NCBI RefSeq assembly: GCF_016107685.1
Contig: NZ_JABASY010000004.1
Location: forward strand, 124,001 to 188,000
DNA from: Brevibacterium yomogidense
Lineage (GTDB): Bacteria > Actinomycetota > Actinomycetes > Actinomycetales > Brevibacteriaceae
Direction of reading: 5' to 3'
Length of the DNA: 64,000 nt
Positions 8,637 through 17,786 of the stretch are shown piece by piece (the first letter of the stretch is position 1; the number at the start of each line of letters is the position of its first letter). The notes under the pieces were generated by a model. That model ran no database searches, was not told where the DNA came from, and worked only from the letters and a program-made list of their open reading frames with translations. A program made the translations under genes and the position numbers.

Positions 8637-9818
8637 ATGTCACAGCCCTCGCCGCGCGCCCACCGTCCCGCCACCCGTGTCGTCGATCTTGGTCGTCCCC
8701 ACCGCGGGGACGATGCACCGGTGAATCCGCCCATCACGATCTCGTCCACGTATGTGGGGACGGGGGAGGTCGCGAGCGGTGCCCGCGCGTACGGGCGGTA
8801 CTCCAATCCCACGTGGGATCCGTTCGAGGACGCACTGGCCCGCCTCGAGGGCGCGGATGTGCCCGCACTCCTCTACGGGTCCGGTCTGGCCGCGATCGCG
8901 TCCGCGCTGGACCTCGTCGCACCGGGCGGCACGGTCGTCATGCCCGCGCACACCTACCAGGGTGCGCTGCTGGGGGCGCAGGAGACGGCACGGACGGGCC
9001 GCTTCGACCTCGTGACCGTCGACATCGCGGACACCCAGGATGTCATCGCCGCGGTGCGGAAGGCGGCCGAGGACACGGCGTCCCTCACACACGAGCGTCC
9101 GGTGCTGCTGTGGATCGAATCCCCCACGAATCCCATGCTCGAAGTCGCGGACCTGCCGACGCTCGTGGAGGCGGCGAAGGCGAGCGGCGCGTTCGTGGTC
9201 GTCGACAACACGTTCGCCACCCCGCTCCTCCAGCGTCCGCTGGAGATCGGCGCGGACGTGGTCGTCCACTCCGTCACGAAGTACCTCGCGGGGCATTCCG
9301 ACGTGGTCCTGGGTGCCTGTGTGCCGGCGGAGGCGCCCGTCCGGGAGGGGCTGCTGCACCATCGGTCGATCCAGGGTGCGATCGCGGGCCCCTTCGAGGC
9401 GTGGCTGGGTCTGCGCGGGCTGCGCACCCTGGCGCTGCGGGTCGAACGGTCCGGCGACAACGCGCTGGTCCTCGCGGAGCGGCTCGAAGCCCATCCTGCG
9501 GTGCGGGCCATCCGCTACCCGGGGCTGCGGGGCGACCCCGGACATGAGCGGGCCGCCGCGCAGATGGACGGGTTCGGTGCGATCATCTCGATCGACGTGG
9601 GGTCCACGGAGGCGGCCGACCAGGTCGTCGATCACTGTGAGCTGTGGACGCCGGCCACGAGCCTGGGCGGAGTCGAGAGCCTGCTGGAGCGGCGCCGTCG
9701 TCACACGGCGGAACCGGAGACGGTGCCGGAGGGCCTCATCCGTCTGAGCGTCGGCATCGAGGACGTCGAGGACCTGTGGGACGACATCCGGGCCGCGCTG
9801 GACGCCGTGCAGGCGTAG
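8637..9818 (+). CDS. Cys/Met metabolism PLP-dependent enzyme (cystathionine gamma-synthase/lyase family)
   Basis: 393 residues of the trans-sulfuration family. Visible marks: YGRYSNPTWDPFE near the N-terminus, YGSGLAAIASALDL, WIESPTNPMLEVADL, VVDNTFATPLLQRPLEIGAD, and the PLP-binding Lys in HSVTKYLAGHSDVVLGA at about residue 219. The C-terminal LGGVESLLERRRRHTAE and LIRLSVGIEDVEDLWDD are typical. Members carry out beta/gamma elimination or replacement on cystathionine, homocysteine or methionine; the exact reaction is not decided here. No SAM riboswitch is evident in the 190-base gap upstream. Confidence 0.88.
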   Translation: MSQPSPRAHRPATRVVDLGRPHRGDDAPVNPPITISSTYVGTGEVASGARAYGRYSNPTWDPFEDALARLEGADVPALLYGSGLAAIASALDLVAPGGTVVMPAHTYQGALLGAQETARTGRFDLVTVDIADTQDVIAAVRKAAEDTASLTHERPVLLWIESPTNPMLEVADLPTLVEAAKASGAFVVVDNTFATPLLQRPLEIGADVVVHSVTKYLAGHSDVVLGACVPAEAPVREGLLHHRSIQGAIAGPFEAWLGLRGLRTLALRVERSGDNALVLAERLEAHPAVRAIRYPGLRGDPGHERAAAQMDGFGAIISIDVGSTEAADQVVDHCELWTPATSLGGVESLLERRRRHTAEPETVPEGLIRLSVGIEDVEDLWDDIRAALDAVQA

Positions 9819-9907
9819 AGCGCGGGCCGTGCGGCGCGCGTCTCGATTAGGGTGGGAGGGGCAAGCTACCTCTGGTAGACGAGCTGCCTTCAAGGAGGTC
9901 ATCGCAG

Positions 9908-11014
9908 ATGACGACCAACCCGCAGGGAATCGTTGACACACTCGACTTCGACACAGTCGTCGAAGCAGACGCGCAGTCAGGTCCCAAGGTCACCTTCTAC
10001 GTCCCCACCGAAGTCCAGACGACGACCGCCGGTCGATCCGCCGCTATCCTCAGCAACCAGCTCAAGACGGCCGCAGCGCGCCTCCGTGAGGAGGGACTGA
10101 GTGAGGCCGCCACCGAGGCGGTGCTCGCCCCGGTGCGCGAACTCACCTCCGATTCGACGTACTGGCGTCAGCAGAGCCGCGGTCTGGTGGTGTTCGCCGC
10201 ACAGGACTTCTTCGTGGCGACGCGCATCCCGATCGAGGTGGCCGACGCGGTCATCGTCGCGGATCACTTCCATGTCCGCCCGGTCGTGCCGGTCGTGGAG
10301 AACAGCGGGCGGACCTATGTGCTGGCGCTCGCGAAGAACTCCGTCCGACTGTTCGACGCGACCCGCAACAGCATCGAGCAGCTTCCGCAGGGAAACATCC
10401 CGGAGGACTTCGAGGACGTCATCGGGGAGCTGCCGGAACCGCAGCTGCAGCATCGCCCCATCGGCGGGGGACAGGCGGCGTTCCACGGGCACGGCGGTGC
10501 GGACGAGACGGACACGATGCTCACGCAGAAGTTCCTGCGGGCGGTGGGGGAGGCCGTGGCGAAGGAGCTGGGCACCGCCCGGTCCCAGCCGCTGGTGCTG
10601 GCGTCGGTCGCCGAATACCTGTCGACCTTCAAGGAGGTGTGCCCCTACCCGGTCATCCACGACGAGGTGATCGCGGGCAACCCGGAGCACACCACGCCTG
10701 ACGACCTGCGGTCGGCGGCGTGGAGGAAGCTGAGCGCTCGGTCTGCGGCGCAGGAGAAGGCGGAGTCGGAGAAGGCACTCACCCAGGCCCACAACGGCCG
10801 CGGATCGTTCGATCTGGCGGAGATCGCGGCCTCGGCGAAGGAGGGGCGTGTCGACACGCTCTTCCTCCCGCGGGACGAGCAGCGTCTCAGCTCACCCGAC
10901 GCGTCCGCGCTGGCGGACGAGGCGATCATCGCGACGGTGCGGGCCAGCGGCAGCGTTCGGACATGGGCGGACTGGGAGTGGTCCGCGGACGCCATCGCGA
11001 CGTTCCGCTACTGA
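9908..11014 (+). CDS. baeRF family protein (archaeo-eukaryotic release-factor-like domain)
   Basis: 368 residues. The order of an N-terminal alpha/beta part, a VVADHFHVRPVVPVVEN strand pair, SGRTYVLALAKNSVRLFDA, and a C-terminal region with AAWRKLSARSAAQEKAE and GRVDTLFLPRDEQ resembles bacterial release-factor-like (baeRF) proteins, thought from genome context to act on stalled or dormant ribosomes. It has a strong AAGGAGG site 10 bases before the ATG and is monocistronic, with a terminator just downstream. Confidence 0.72.
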   Translation: MTTNPQGIVDTLDFDTVVEADAQSGPKVTFYVPTEVQTTTAGRSAAILSNQLKTAAARLREEGLSEAATEAVLAPVRELTSDSTYWRQQSRGLVVFAAQDFFVATRIPIEVADAVIVADHFHVRPVVPVVENSGRTYVLALAKNSVRLFDATRNSIEQLPQGNIPEDFEDVIGELPEPQLQHRPIGGGQAAFHGHGGADETDTMLTQKFLRAVGEAVAKELGTARSQPLVLASVAEYLSTFKEVCPYPVIHDEVIAGNPEHTTPDDLRSAAWRKLSARSAAQEKAESEKALTQAHNGRGSFDLAEIAASAKEGRVDTLFLPRDEQRLSSPDASALADEAIIATVRASGSVRTWADWEWSADAIATFRY

Positions 11015-11068
11015 CCGTTCCGCCTGACGGGGACCGCGCAGACGGTCGTCGCGCTGCGACACAGAAGT

Positions 11069-11111
11069 GGGCCCGGGTCCGACGGTCTTCCTGACCGTCG
11101 GACCCGGGCCC
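11069..11111. terminator. Terminator hairpin between converging genes
   Basis: A 19-bp perfect stem with a 5-base loop (TTCCT), followed by CTTCTG on the plus strand. It separates the baeRF gene (plus) from the TRAP operon end (minus) and can serve both. Confidence 0.8.
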
Positions 11112-11153
11112 CTTCTGCTGCTGGATGCGGCAGCCGCGCCTCAGCCGTGTGGG

Positions 11154-12446
11154 TCAGCTGGGGCGGTGCTCCTGCGCGGTGCCCTCTTCGTACACGGCCT
11201 TCGCGTAGCCGGAGAAGTCCGTGTCCTCGTCGAACCACTCGTCGAAGTCGCTCACGGTCCCGTCATCGACGTAGCCCAGCTCCTCGAAGCGCTTCGTCCA
11301 CTCCTCTTCCGACGCGGCGATGTTGTCGAGGATGTTCTCGTCGATCAGACCGTTCTCCAGCGCGGCCTCGGAGAGCTCCTCCGAGTACTCGCTGATCGCG
11401 CTCTGCAGGTTCTCGTCGAACGGCTCGACCTCGCCGCCGGCTTCCTTCGCCTGTCGCACAGCGTCCGCGTTGCCGCCGATGACGGCCTCCAGGCCGCCTT
11501 CTGCCGCGAGCGCGTTCGAGTCGAAGATGATCTGCTGGTAGGCCAGGGGCAGGTCCTTGAACCCGGAACCGGCGAGGTACGCACCAGGGCTGCGCGAGAA
11601 CGAGTTCTCCGTCGTGTAGCCCAGGTTCGGGGCGACCTCGAAGATCCCGGACTCAGCCGACGGTACGAGCTGTCCGAGCGTGCAGTCGACGGTGCCGCGC
11701 TGCAGCGCCTCGAAGGTCTCTGCGTACTCCATCGACACGGGAGTGGCACCCAGGTGCTTCACCTGCGCCGCCTGTGCGGTCGAGGCGATGCGGACTTGGA
11801 GGCCGTCCCAGTCATCTTCCGAGTCGACCACGGAGTTGCACACCGAGTAGTAGCCGCCTGACGCGGCGAACGGGGTCAGCGGCGTGAGCCCGAGTTCCTC
11901 GTACGTGTCCAGCACCGACTCGTTGTTCCACCCGAGCTCGTTGCCGACCGCGTTCGCGACCAGCTCGCCCTGGAAGGGAGAGGGCTTGACCGCGGCCATG
12001 ACAGTGCCGAGGTCGTTGACCGCGGCGAACTGTGCCGGGTCATAGACCGGCAGGGTGTACGCGACGTCCAGGCGGCCGTCGCCCAGTGCGTCGTGTACTT
12101 CCGCATAACTTGCGATCGCCTGTCCCCAGATGATCTCGACGGTGATCTTCCCACCGGACCGCTCTTCGACGAGCTCCTTGAACACGGTGCCCGCGGGCGC
12201 CATGACGGAGTCGGGTGACGCCGACGACGGCTGGAACTTGATCGTCACCGGATCCAGGTCCTCCAGCGCTTCGTCGACCTCCTCCTGGGGCGCGTCGTAC
12301 GCGAAGCCCTCTCCGGCCTCGCCGTCGGCCCCGCTGCCACCGCCGGCGGCGGAGCCCGCGCAGGCGCTCAGTGCCAGAGCGCACACGCCGAACGCTGCAG
12401 TCGCAGTCGCTGCCCGGGGCAGACGGCCAATCGATCGTTTCCTCAT
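11154..12446 (-). CDS. dctP: TRAP transporter substrate-binding protein (DctP), copy 1
   Basis: 430 residues starting at an ATG preceded by AAGGAGAG. A lipoprotein signal ends at LALSAC. The mature part has the DctP pattern: GTVFKELVEERSGGKITVEI, WGQAIASYAEVHDALGDGR, LDVAYTLPVYDPAQFAAVN, and a late EALQRGTVDCTLGQLVPSAE segment containing the ligand-contact region. It is longer than usual DctP proteins (about 330). It is the last gene of a dctQ-dctM-dctP-dctP operon and a clear paralogue of the gene just upstream. The ligand is probably a carboxylate; identity is unknown. Confidence 0.87.
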   Translation of the reverse strand: MRKRSIGRLPRAATATAAFGVCALALSACAGSAAGGGSGADGEAGEGFAYDAPQEEVDEALEDLDPVTIKFQPSSASPDSVMAPAGTVFKELVEERSGGKITVEIIWGQAIASYAEVHDALGDGRLDVAYTLPVYDPAQFAAVNDLGTVMAAVKPSPFQGELVANAVGNELGWNNESVLDTYEELGLTPLTPFAASGGYYSVCNSVVDSEDDWDGLQVRIASTAQAAQVKHLGATPVSMEYAETFEALQRGTVDCTLGQLVPSAESGIFEVAPNLGYTTENSFSRSPGAYLAGSGFKDLPLAYQQIIFDSNALAAEGGLEAVIGGNADAVRQAKEAGGEVEPFDENLQSAISEYSEELSEAALENGLIDENILDNIAASEEEWTKRFEELGYVDDGTVSDFDEWFDEDTDFSGYAKAVYEEGTAQEHRPS

Positions 12447-12517
12447 CTTCGGCTCTCCTTTGAGTCGACCGAGCGACTGTCGCCCGGTGGGTGGGGAATC
12501 ATGGGTGGTCAGGATGG

Positions 12518-13783
12518 TCAGGATGGTCGGTGAGGGAGGATCACCTCGTCGAAGATCGCCTGTCCGAGAGGACGGAAGTCGGTGTCCTCGTCGAACCACT
12601 CGTCGAAGTCCTCGGTCGTTCCCTCATCGGTGAAGCCCAGTTCCTCGGCGCGGTCCGCCCACTTCTGAGCGGATTCCTCGACGCGGGTCTGCAGTTCGCC
12701 GCCGGCCACGCCGGATTCGGCGAGCTCCGCGCGCTTGTCCTCACTGAACTCCGCGATGTCCTCTTGGAACTCCTCGGGGAACTGCTCGATCTCTCCGCCG
12801 GCCTCCTTGGCCATGCCGATCGCCACTGCGTTGCCGTTGATGGTCGTCATCATCTGGCCGTGGAAGTAGTCCGTGTACGCATCGAAGATCACCTGCTGGT
12901 ACCCGAGTGGGAGGTCCGCGAACTTGGAGCCGGCGAGAAGGGCGCCGGGGCTGCGGGAGATGCTCGTCTCCGTCATGTACCCGACGTGCGGGGCCACTTC
13001 GAAGATGCCGGCCTCAGCCGACGGCACGAGCTGTCCGAGCGTGCAGTCGACGGTGTTGCGCTGGAGCGCCTCGAAGGTCTCCGTGTACTCCATCGACACG
13101 GGGGAGGCTCCGATGCTGCTCATGAGTTCGCCCTGGGTCTTCGAGGCGATGCGGATCTGCCTGCCGTCGTAGTCCTCCTCCTCCACACCGGGGGTGTTGC
13201 AGATGGAGTAGTAACCGCCGGAGGCGACGGTCGGTGCGATCGGCTGGATCCCCAGGTCCTCGTACTCCTCGACGATCTCCGGTGTCTGCCAGGCGACGTC
13301 GGTGGCGACCGCGTTCGTCACCATCTCCCCGACGTAGGGTGACGGGTCGAGTCCGCCCAGCGCGTCGCCCAGGGCGTTCACGGCGGGGAACTGCGCCGGG
13401 TCGTAGACGGGCAGCGTGTAGGCGAGGTCGACGCGACCGTCGCCCAGGGCGTCGTGGACCTCCGAGTACCCGGCGACCGCCTGTCCCCAGACCAGGTCGA
13501 CGGAGATCTTCCCGCCGGACCGCTCTTCGATCGCCTCTGCGAGGACGGTGCCGGACGGCGACTGCACGGACTCCTGCGAGGCCGCGGACGGCTGGTAGGT
13601 GATCTCCACAGGGTCGAGGTCGGCAAGAGCCGCGTCGACCTCCTCCTGGCTCGCACCGGCGTCGAAGGCTCCGGAGTCCTCCGACCCGCCGCCACCGCCA
13701 CCGGTTCCGGCGGATCCGGCGCACGCGGTGAGGGCGAAGGCGAGGGCGCTCGCTCCGGCGACGGCGGGCGCAAGCCTGTTCAT
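12518..13783 (-). CDS. dctP: TRAP transporter substrate-binding protein (DctP), copy 2
   Basis: About 421 residues from the ATG at 13783, with a lipobox at FALTAC. It aligns with copy 1 along its whole length: GTVLAEAIEERSGGKISVDL, WGQAVAGYSEVHDALGDGR, AYTLPVYDPAQFPAVNALG, and the shared C-terminal FDEWFDEDTDF. A TTG ten codons upstream (13813) has a somewhat better purine-rich leader and would give a longer, more basic signal peptide, so the start is uncertain. The two copies probably arose by tandem duplication and may bind different ligands for one membrane unit. Confidence 0.86.
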   Translation of the reverse strand: MNRLAPAVAGASALAFALTACAGSAGTGGGGGGSEDSGAFDAGASQEEVDAALADLDPVEITYQPSAASQESVQSPSGTVLAEAIEERSGGKISVDLVWGQAVAGYSEVHDALGDGRVDLAYTLPVYDPAQFPAVNALGDALGGLDPSPYVGEMVTNAVATDVAWQTPEIVEEYEDLGIQPIAPTVASGGYYSICNTPGVEEEDYDGRQIRIASKTQGELMSSIGASPVSMEYTETFEALQRNTVDCTLGQLVPSAEAGIFEVAPHVGYMTETSISRSPGALLAGSKFADLPLGYQQVIFDAYTDYFHGQMMTTINGNAVAIGMAKEAGGEIEQFPEEFQEDIAEFSEDKRAELAESGVAGGELQTRVEESAQKWADRAEELGFTDEGTTEDFDEWFDEDTDFRPLGQAIFDEVILPHRPS

Positions 13784-13872
13784 GCGCTTCGTGCGCGCTG
13801 CGGAGAGGACCAAGGCGGTCTCACTTTCTTTCTGAGGGGGTGTGCAAGGGGGAGAGCTGGGGTGTGCGGGCA

Positions 13873-13903
13873 AGCCTGCCGGGCCGGTGAGGCCCGGCAG
13901 GCT
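13873..13903 (-). terminator. Intercistronic hairpin between dctM and the dctP pair
   Basis: A 13-bp stem with a 5-base loop (AGCCTGCCGGGCC pairing with GGCCCGGCAGGCT), located after the dctM stop and before the dctP start. It may protect or partly end the dctQM transcript so that binding proteins and membrane subunits are made in different amounts; this is inference. Confidence 0.55.
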
Positions 13904-13905
13904 CG

Positions 13906-13940
13906 TGGATGGCTGATGAACTATTGGATGGCTGATGAAC
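13906..13940. repeat. Short tandem repeat, 16-nt unit at 19-nt spacing
   Basis: TGGATGGCTGATGAAC occurs twice, at 13906-13921 and 13925-13940, in the gap between dctM and dctP. It is one of several small tandem duplications in non-coding DNA of this window. Confidence 0.75.
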
Positions 13941-13975
13941 TTACTGCGTGGGTGAAGGGTGACTGGGTGGCCGGG

Positions 13976-15565
13976 TTATTGGGTGGCTGTGCTGCCGGCT
14001 GTGCGTTCGAGGAGGTCGGGCAGCCATTCCGTCATCTCCGGCACGAAGATCATGAGGACGAGGAACAGGACCGCCACGGGCAGGAACCACAGCAGGGACA
14101 CGAAGATGTCCTTCAGCGTGATCGTCTGACCCAGATTCACCTCGGGGTTCTTCGCGATGTTGTGCACGATGAAGGACAGGATCCCCACCGGCGGGGTGAT
14201 CATGCCCAGCTCGCCCAGCAGCACGACGAACACACCGAACCACAGGGCGCTGACGTCCATCTCCGCAAGCGTCGGCAGCAGGATCGGGATGGTCAGCAGC
14301 ATCATCGACAGGGTGTCGAAGAACATGCCCATGACCAGGTAGAGGAGGACGAGGACCAGCAGGAAGCCGACCCGGTTGAGTCCCATTCCGGTGATGAACT
14401 CGGTGATGACCGGGGCCAGCCCGGTGATCGCCAGCAGCTTCGTGAGCATTTCAGCACCGATGATGATGAAGAAGATCGCGGCGGTGGAGGACACGGTGGA
14501 CACCGCGGCACGGGACACGTTGCCGATCGGGTTGTTCTTCCGCGTGTACCACAGGGTCAGGATCATCGCGGTCAGAGCGGCGGCGGCACCGGCTTCGGTG
14601 GGGGTGAACGCGCCGGAGAACATGCCGCCGAAGAGGACGAGCATGATGAGCGGGAAGCCCCAGATCTCACCCAGAGACTGGAAGCGCTGTGCCCAGGTGA
14701 CGGTCTCCTTCTCACCGACGGCGTGCTTGCCCCGGCCCACGAGGTGGGGGAAGAGGATGCCGAGGCAGAAGATGAAGAGAGCGAAGCTGAAGGCGACGAG
14801 GATGCCGGGCACGGCGCCGGCCATGAGCTGGGGGCCCACGGGCACGGAGGCGATGCCGGCGTAGACGACCAGCAGGATCGAGGGTGGGATGAGGTTGCCG
14901 GGCAGCCCGGAGACGATGACGGTGCCCACGGCGACGCGCTTGTCGTAGCCTGCCCGCAGCATTTCGGGGATGCCTGCGCGGCCGAGTGTGTAGGTCATGC
15001 CGATGGTGGAGCCGGACACGGAGGCCAGCCCCGCACCGGCCGCGGTGGTGCCGATGCCGATGCCGCCGGGCAGCCAGGAGAACCAGCGGTCGGTGGCCCG
15101 GTAGATGCGGGTGGCCATCCCGGACTGTGCCAGGAGCATGCCCATGAAGATGAACATCGGCAGGACGGAGTACGTCCAGGACGACACCGCGTTGAAGGGG
15201 GAGGTGGCCAGGATGTTCGTCATGGCCGGCACGCCGGAGAGCCCGTAGACGCCGATGAGGCTGGGGATCGCCAGGGCGAACGCGACGGGCACGGACATGA
15301 ACATCAGCAGGATCATCATCGCCACGCACCACATGCCGGCCACGGGTCCCGACGAGCTGGTGAAGAAGCCGCCCAGGCACACTGCCAGCAGGACGAAGCA
15401 CACGATGACGGCAATCCTGCCGGGTTTGCGGCGATTGCCGCTGGGCAGCAGGGCGCCCGGGGTCAGCGTCGGCTGCCCGGCGCTCGCGTTCGTGGCGGCG
15501 TCGTTGTCTGGGGAGTTGTCCTCGGGCATGTTGTTGCCGTCTGTGGTGAGGTTCGAAGCTGTCAT
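13976..15565 (-). CDS. dctM: TRAP transporter large permease (DctM)
   Basis: 529 residues with about 12 membrane segments. Family marks include MFMSVPVAFALAIPSL, LPMFIFMGMLLAQSGMA, ASVSGSTIGMTYTLG, GLPGNLIPPSILLVVYAGI, and the late ELGMITPPVGILSFIVHN. Compared with usual DctM proteins (about 425) it has a roughly 60-residue polar, Asn-rich N-terminal extension before the first helix. The ATG at 15565 has GAAGGA about nine bases upstream. It forms the ion-coupled transport channel with the DctQ subunit encoded just before it. Confidence 0.9.
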   Translation of the reverse strand: MTASNLTTDGNNMPEDNSPDNDAATNASAGQPTLTPGALLPSGNRRKPGRIAVIVCFVLLAVCLGGFFTSSSGPVAGMWCVAMMILLMFMSVPVAFALAIPSLIGVYGLSGVPAMTNILATSPFNAVSSWTYSVLPMFIFMGMLLAQSGMATRIYRATDRWFSWLPGGIGIGTTAAGAGLASVSGSTIGMTYTLGRAGIPEMLRAGYDKRVAVGTVIVSGLPGNLIPPSILLVVYAGIASVPVGPQLMAGAVPGILVAFSFALFIFCLGILFPHLVGRGKHAVGEKETVTWAQRFQSLGEIWGFPLIMLVLFGGMFSGAFTPTEAGAAAALTAMILTLWYTRKNNPIGNVSRAAVSTVSSTAAIFFIIIGAEMLTKLLAITGLAPVITEFITGMGLNRVGFLLVLVLLYLVMGMFFDTLSMMLLTIPILLPTLAEMDVSALWFGVFVVLLGELGMITPPVGILSFIVHNIAKNPEVNLGQTITLKDIFVSLLWFLPVAVLFLVLMIFVPEMTEWLPDLLERTAGSTATQ

Positions 15566-15626
15566 GAGAGGAGGTCCTTCGCCAGAAGAGTCAGGAGGTG
15601 GCTCGCTGTGTGGGGGCGGGTGCGGT

Positions 15627-16166
15627 TCACAGCGCGGCCTCTTCGATGGGGTCGGATTCGAGTTTCTCGCCGGTGCGGACGTCGATGTCGGGATCACCGG
15701 TGCGGAAGACGACGATGATCTCCAGGATGTAGAGGGCCGCCATGACGAAGAACACCAGGGGCACGAGGAAGTAGACCGGCCAGGTGATGATGTCCGTGAC
15801 GCCGGCGGTGGCGCCCATGCCCATCTTGTCCATGGCTTCCCGGAAGCCGTAGATCATGAAGCCGATGCTGACCAGGGCGGCCATGAAGCAGGCGAAGACC
15901 ATGAAGATGTTGCGGATCTTCTTGCTCAGGTTCTCCACCAGCAGCACGACGGTGATGTGTTCGTTCTGCAGGTGCGCGGCGGGGATGCCCAGCAGGGCCA
16001 CGACCGGCAGGTACCAGTAGGACACGATCTCGTTCGTGCCGTAGAGGGGGGAGTTGAGGAAGAAGCGCATCAGTGCGTGCAGGACCACGTGCAGCATCAT
16101 CGCCACGACAGCGATCGCGGTCAGCACGGACAGCACCTTGTCCAGGCCTGCGTTCACTCGAGTCAT
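15627..16166 (-). CDS. dctQ: TRAP transporter small permease (DctQ)
   Basis: 179 residues with four transmembrane helices. Typical DctQ features are MRFFLNSPLYGTNEIVSYWY after the first helix and AAHLQNEHITVVLLVENL in the second loop. I prefer the ATG at 16166 because AAGGTGA sits six bases upstream; an in-frame ATG seven codons earlier (16187) has a pyrimidine-rich leader. It is the first gene of the TRAP operon, whose promoter must lie in the 400-base gap upstream. Confidence 0.87.
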   Translation of the reverse strand: MTRVNAGLDKVLSVLTAIAVVAMMLHVVLHALMRFFLNSPLYGTNEIVSYWYLPVVALLGIPAAHLQNEHITVVLLVENLSKKIRNIFMVFACFMAALVSIGFMIYGFREAMDKMGMGATAGVTDIITWPVYFLVPLVFFVMAALYILEIIVVFRTGDPDIDVRTGEKLESDPIEEAAL

Positions 16167-16504
16167 TGAAGTCACCTTCGTCTTCATCGGGAGGAGGGGC
16201 GGGTGCCCCGCCGTCCTGTGGGTCTCGGATCGGAGATCGGATCACGGAGCTTGCTTCTTCGCCGTTTCGGATCCGAGCAGTGCCGACCTCGCGGTTGAAC
16301 TTATCGATTGATCACCCAGAGTGCAAGGGGAAATGAGAAAAACTCGAGGCCTTGCTCAATTCGTGACCTGGGGTACGAACCACGGCGCATGCCGCGACCC
16401 TCCCACACGAGCCTGTCGCGAGGCAGGTGTGTCTCATGTGGAGCGCTGCTCCACCCGGGCGTGATCTCACGTGGAGGACGTGTCATGCGGAAATGGGAGC
16501 TCAC
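16167..16504. other. Non-coding region carrying the TRAP operon promoter
   Basis: No convincing gene is present. Visible items are GATCGGA repeated around 16230-16245, an ATCGATTGATCA-like partial palindrome near 16302-16312, and a small hairpin GTGGAGC-GCT-GCTCCAC at 16438-16454. Any of these could be operator sites for dctQMPP, but none is a recognised motif. Confidence 0.35.
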
Positions 16505-16542
16505 GCGGAAGGGGACGGGCTCGTGAGCCCGTCCCCTTCCGC
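16505..16542. terminator. Terminator of the acyl-CoA dehydrogenase gene
   Basis: An 18-bp perfect stem with a 2-base loop, arms GCGGAAGGGGACGGGCTC and its complement, 27 bases beyond the stop of the minus-strand acyl-CoA dehydrogenase gene. Confidence 0.78.
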
Positions 16543-16568
16543 CTGCCCGCGCCGTCAGTGGCGCTCAG

Positions 16569-17738
16569 TCACCGATCCTGCCGGTATCGGGACCGGATGT
16601 CCTTGCCGATGATGTGCTTCATGACTTCGGACGTGCCGCCGTAGATCGACTGGATGCGGCTGTCGCGGAACGCCCGCGCGATGGGGTACTCCAGCATGTA
16701 GCCGTAGCCTCCGTGCAGCTGGAGGCCCCTGCTGACGACCTCGATCTGGAGGTCCGCTGCGAGCATCTTCGCCTTCGACGCCTCGATCGCCGTGAGCGTG
16801 CCCGCGTTCAGGGCGAGGGCGCAGCGGTCGACGTACGCCTCGAGCATGTCGATGCGCGCTTCCAGCTCTGCGAGTTCGAACTGGGTCGCCTGGAGGTCGC
16901 CGATCGTGCCGCCGTAGGCCTGTCGGGAGAACACGTATTCCGCGGTCCACCGGAACGCGGCACGCGCTCCCGCCAGACCGCCGGAGGCGATGCCCATCCG
17001 CTCGTACGGCAGGTTCATCATGAGGTGGATGAACCCTTCGTTGAGCTGGCCCAGCAGCTGGGAGTCCGGCACCCGGACGCTCTCGAAGGACAGTTCGGAG
17101 GTGTCCTGGGCGGCCAGCCCCACCTTGTCGAGGTTGCGCCCCTTCGTGAAGCCGGGAGTCCCCTCGTCGACGATGAAGAGCGACGTGCCGCGGGAGCCGG
17201 GGGCGTCGGGGTCCGTCCTCGCGACGACGATGACGAAATCGCAGGTCTGGCCGTTCGTGATGAACGTCTTCGATCCGTCGATCACCCAGTCGTCGCCGTC
17301 CTTCACAGCGCGGGTGCGGATGTTCTGGAGGTCCGATCCCGCACCGGGCTCCGTCATCGCGATGGCCCCGATGAGGTCGCCGGCGGCCAGTCCCGGGAGG
17401 TACTTGTCCTGCAGGTGCTCGCTGCCGAAGCCGGTGAGGTAGCCGGGCACGATGCCGTCGGAGACACCCCACCCGCTGACGGAGGAGGCGATGCCGCGGC
17501 GTGCTGACTCCTCCCCGCGGATCATCTCGAACCGGTAGTCGGTGACGCCCCCGCCGCCGTACTTCTCCGGCAGCGAGAAGCCGATGACGCCGGCTTCGGC
17601 CGCCGCCTTCCACATCGAGCGGTCGACGACGCCCTGTTCCTCCCAGCGGTCCTGGTGGGGCACCACTTCCTTGTCGAAGAACGCCGCCACTGTCCGGCGG
17701 AAGTCCTCATGGTCCTCGTCGTAGAGCTCTCTCTTCAC
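16569..17738 (-). CDS. Acyl-CoA dehydrogenase
   Basis: 389 residues, FAD-dependent alpha,beta-dehydrogenation of an acyl-CoA. Marks: AIAMTEPGAGSDLQNIRTRA (residues 126-144), DGSKTFITNG, an LHGGYGYMLEYPIARAFRD segment and RIQSIYGGTSEVMKHIIG at the C-terminus. The position used for the catalytic Glu in medium-chain enzymes is Gly here (YGGT), whereas PYERMGIA holds Glu246 in the helix used as base by long-chain and isovaleryl enzymes, so that subgroup is likely. It begins at GTG after AGGAG and forms an operon with the thiolase upstream. Confidence 0.9.
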   Translation of the reverse strand: MKRELYDEDHEDFRRTVAAFFDKEVVPHQDRWEEQGVVDRSMWKAAAEAGVIGFSLPEKYGGGGVTDYRFEMIRGEESARRGIASSVSGWGVSDGIVPGYLTGFGSEHLQDKYLPGLAAGDLIGAIAMTEPGAGSDLQNIRTRAVKDGDDWVIDGSKTFITNGQTCDFVIVVARTDPDAPGSRGTSLFIVDEGTPGFTKGRNLDKVGLAAQDTSELSFESVRVPDSQLLGQLNEGFIHLMMNLPYERMGIASGGLAGARAAFRWTAEYVFSRQAYGGTIGDLQATQFELAELEARIDMLEAYVDRCALALNAGTLTAIEASKAKMLAADLQIEVVSRGLQLHGGYGYMLEYPIARAFRDSRIQSIYGGTSEVMKHIIGKDIRSRYRQDR

Positions 17739-17786
17739 CGTGTCACTCCTGTCCGTGCACTGGGGTCTGCTGTCGGGGTGTTCGGG

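Noticed and set aside
13454..15718. Long plus-strand open frame opposite dctM
   Set aside because: The His/Glu/Asp/Gly-rich translation is the mirror of the DctM coding strand; no motif and no ribosome site.
16333..16464. Small plus-strand frame of 43 codons with an AAGGGG leader
   Set aside because: The ribosome site is too close to the ATG, the peptide has no recognisable features, and it lies in the TRAP operon promoter region.
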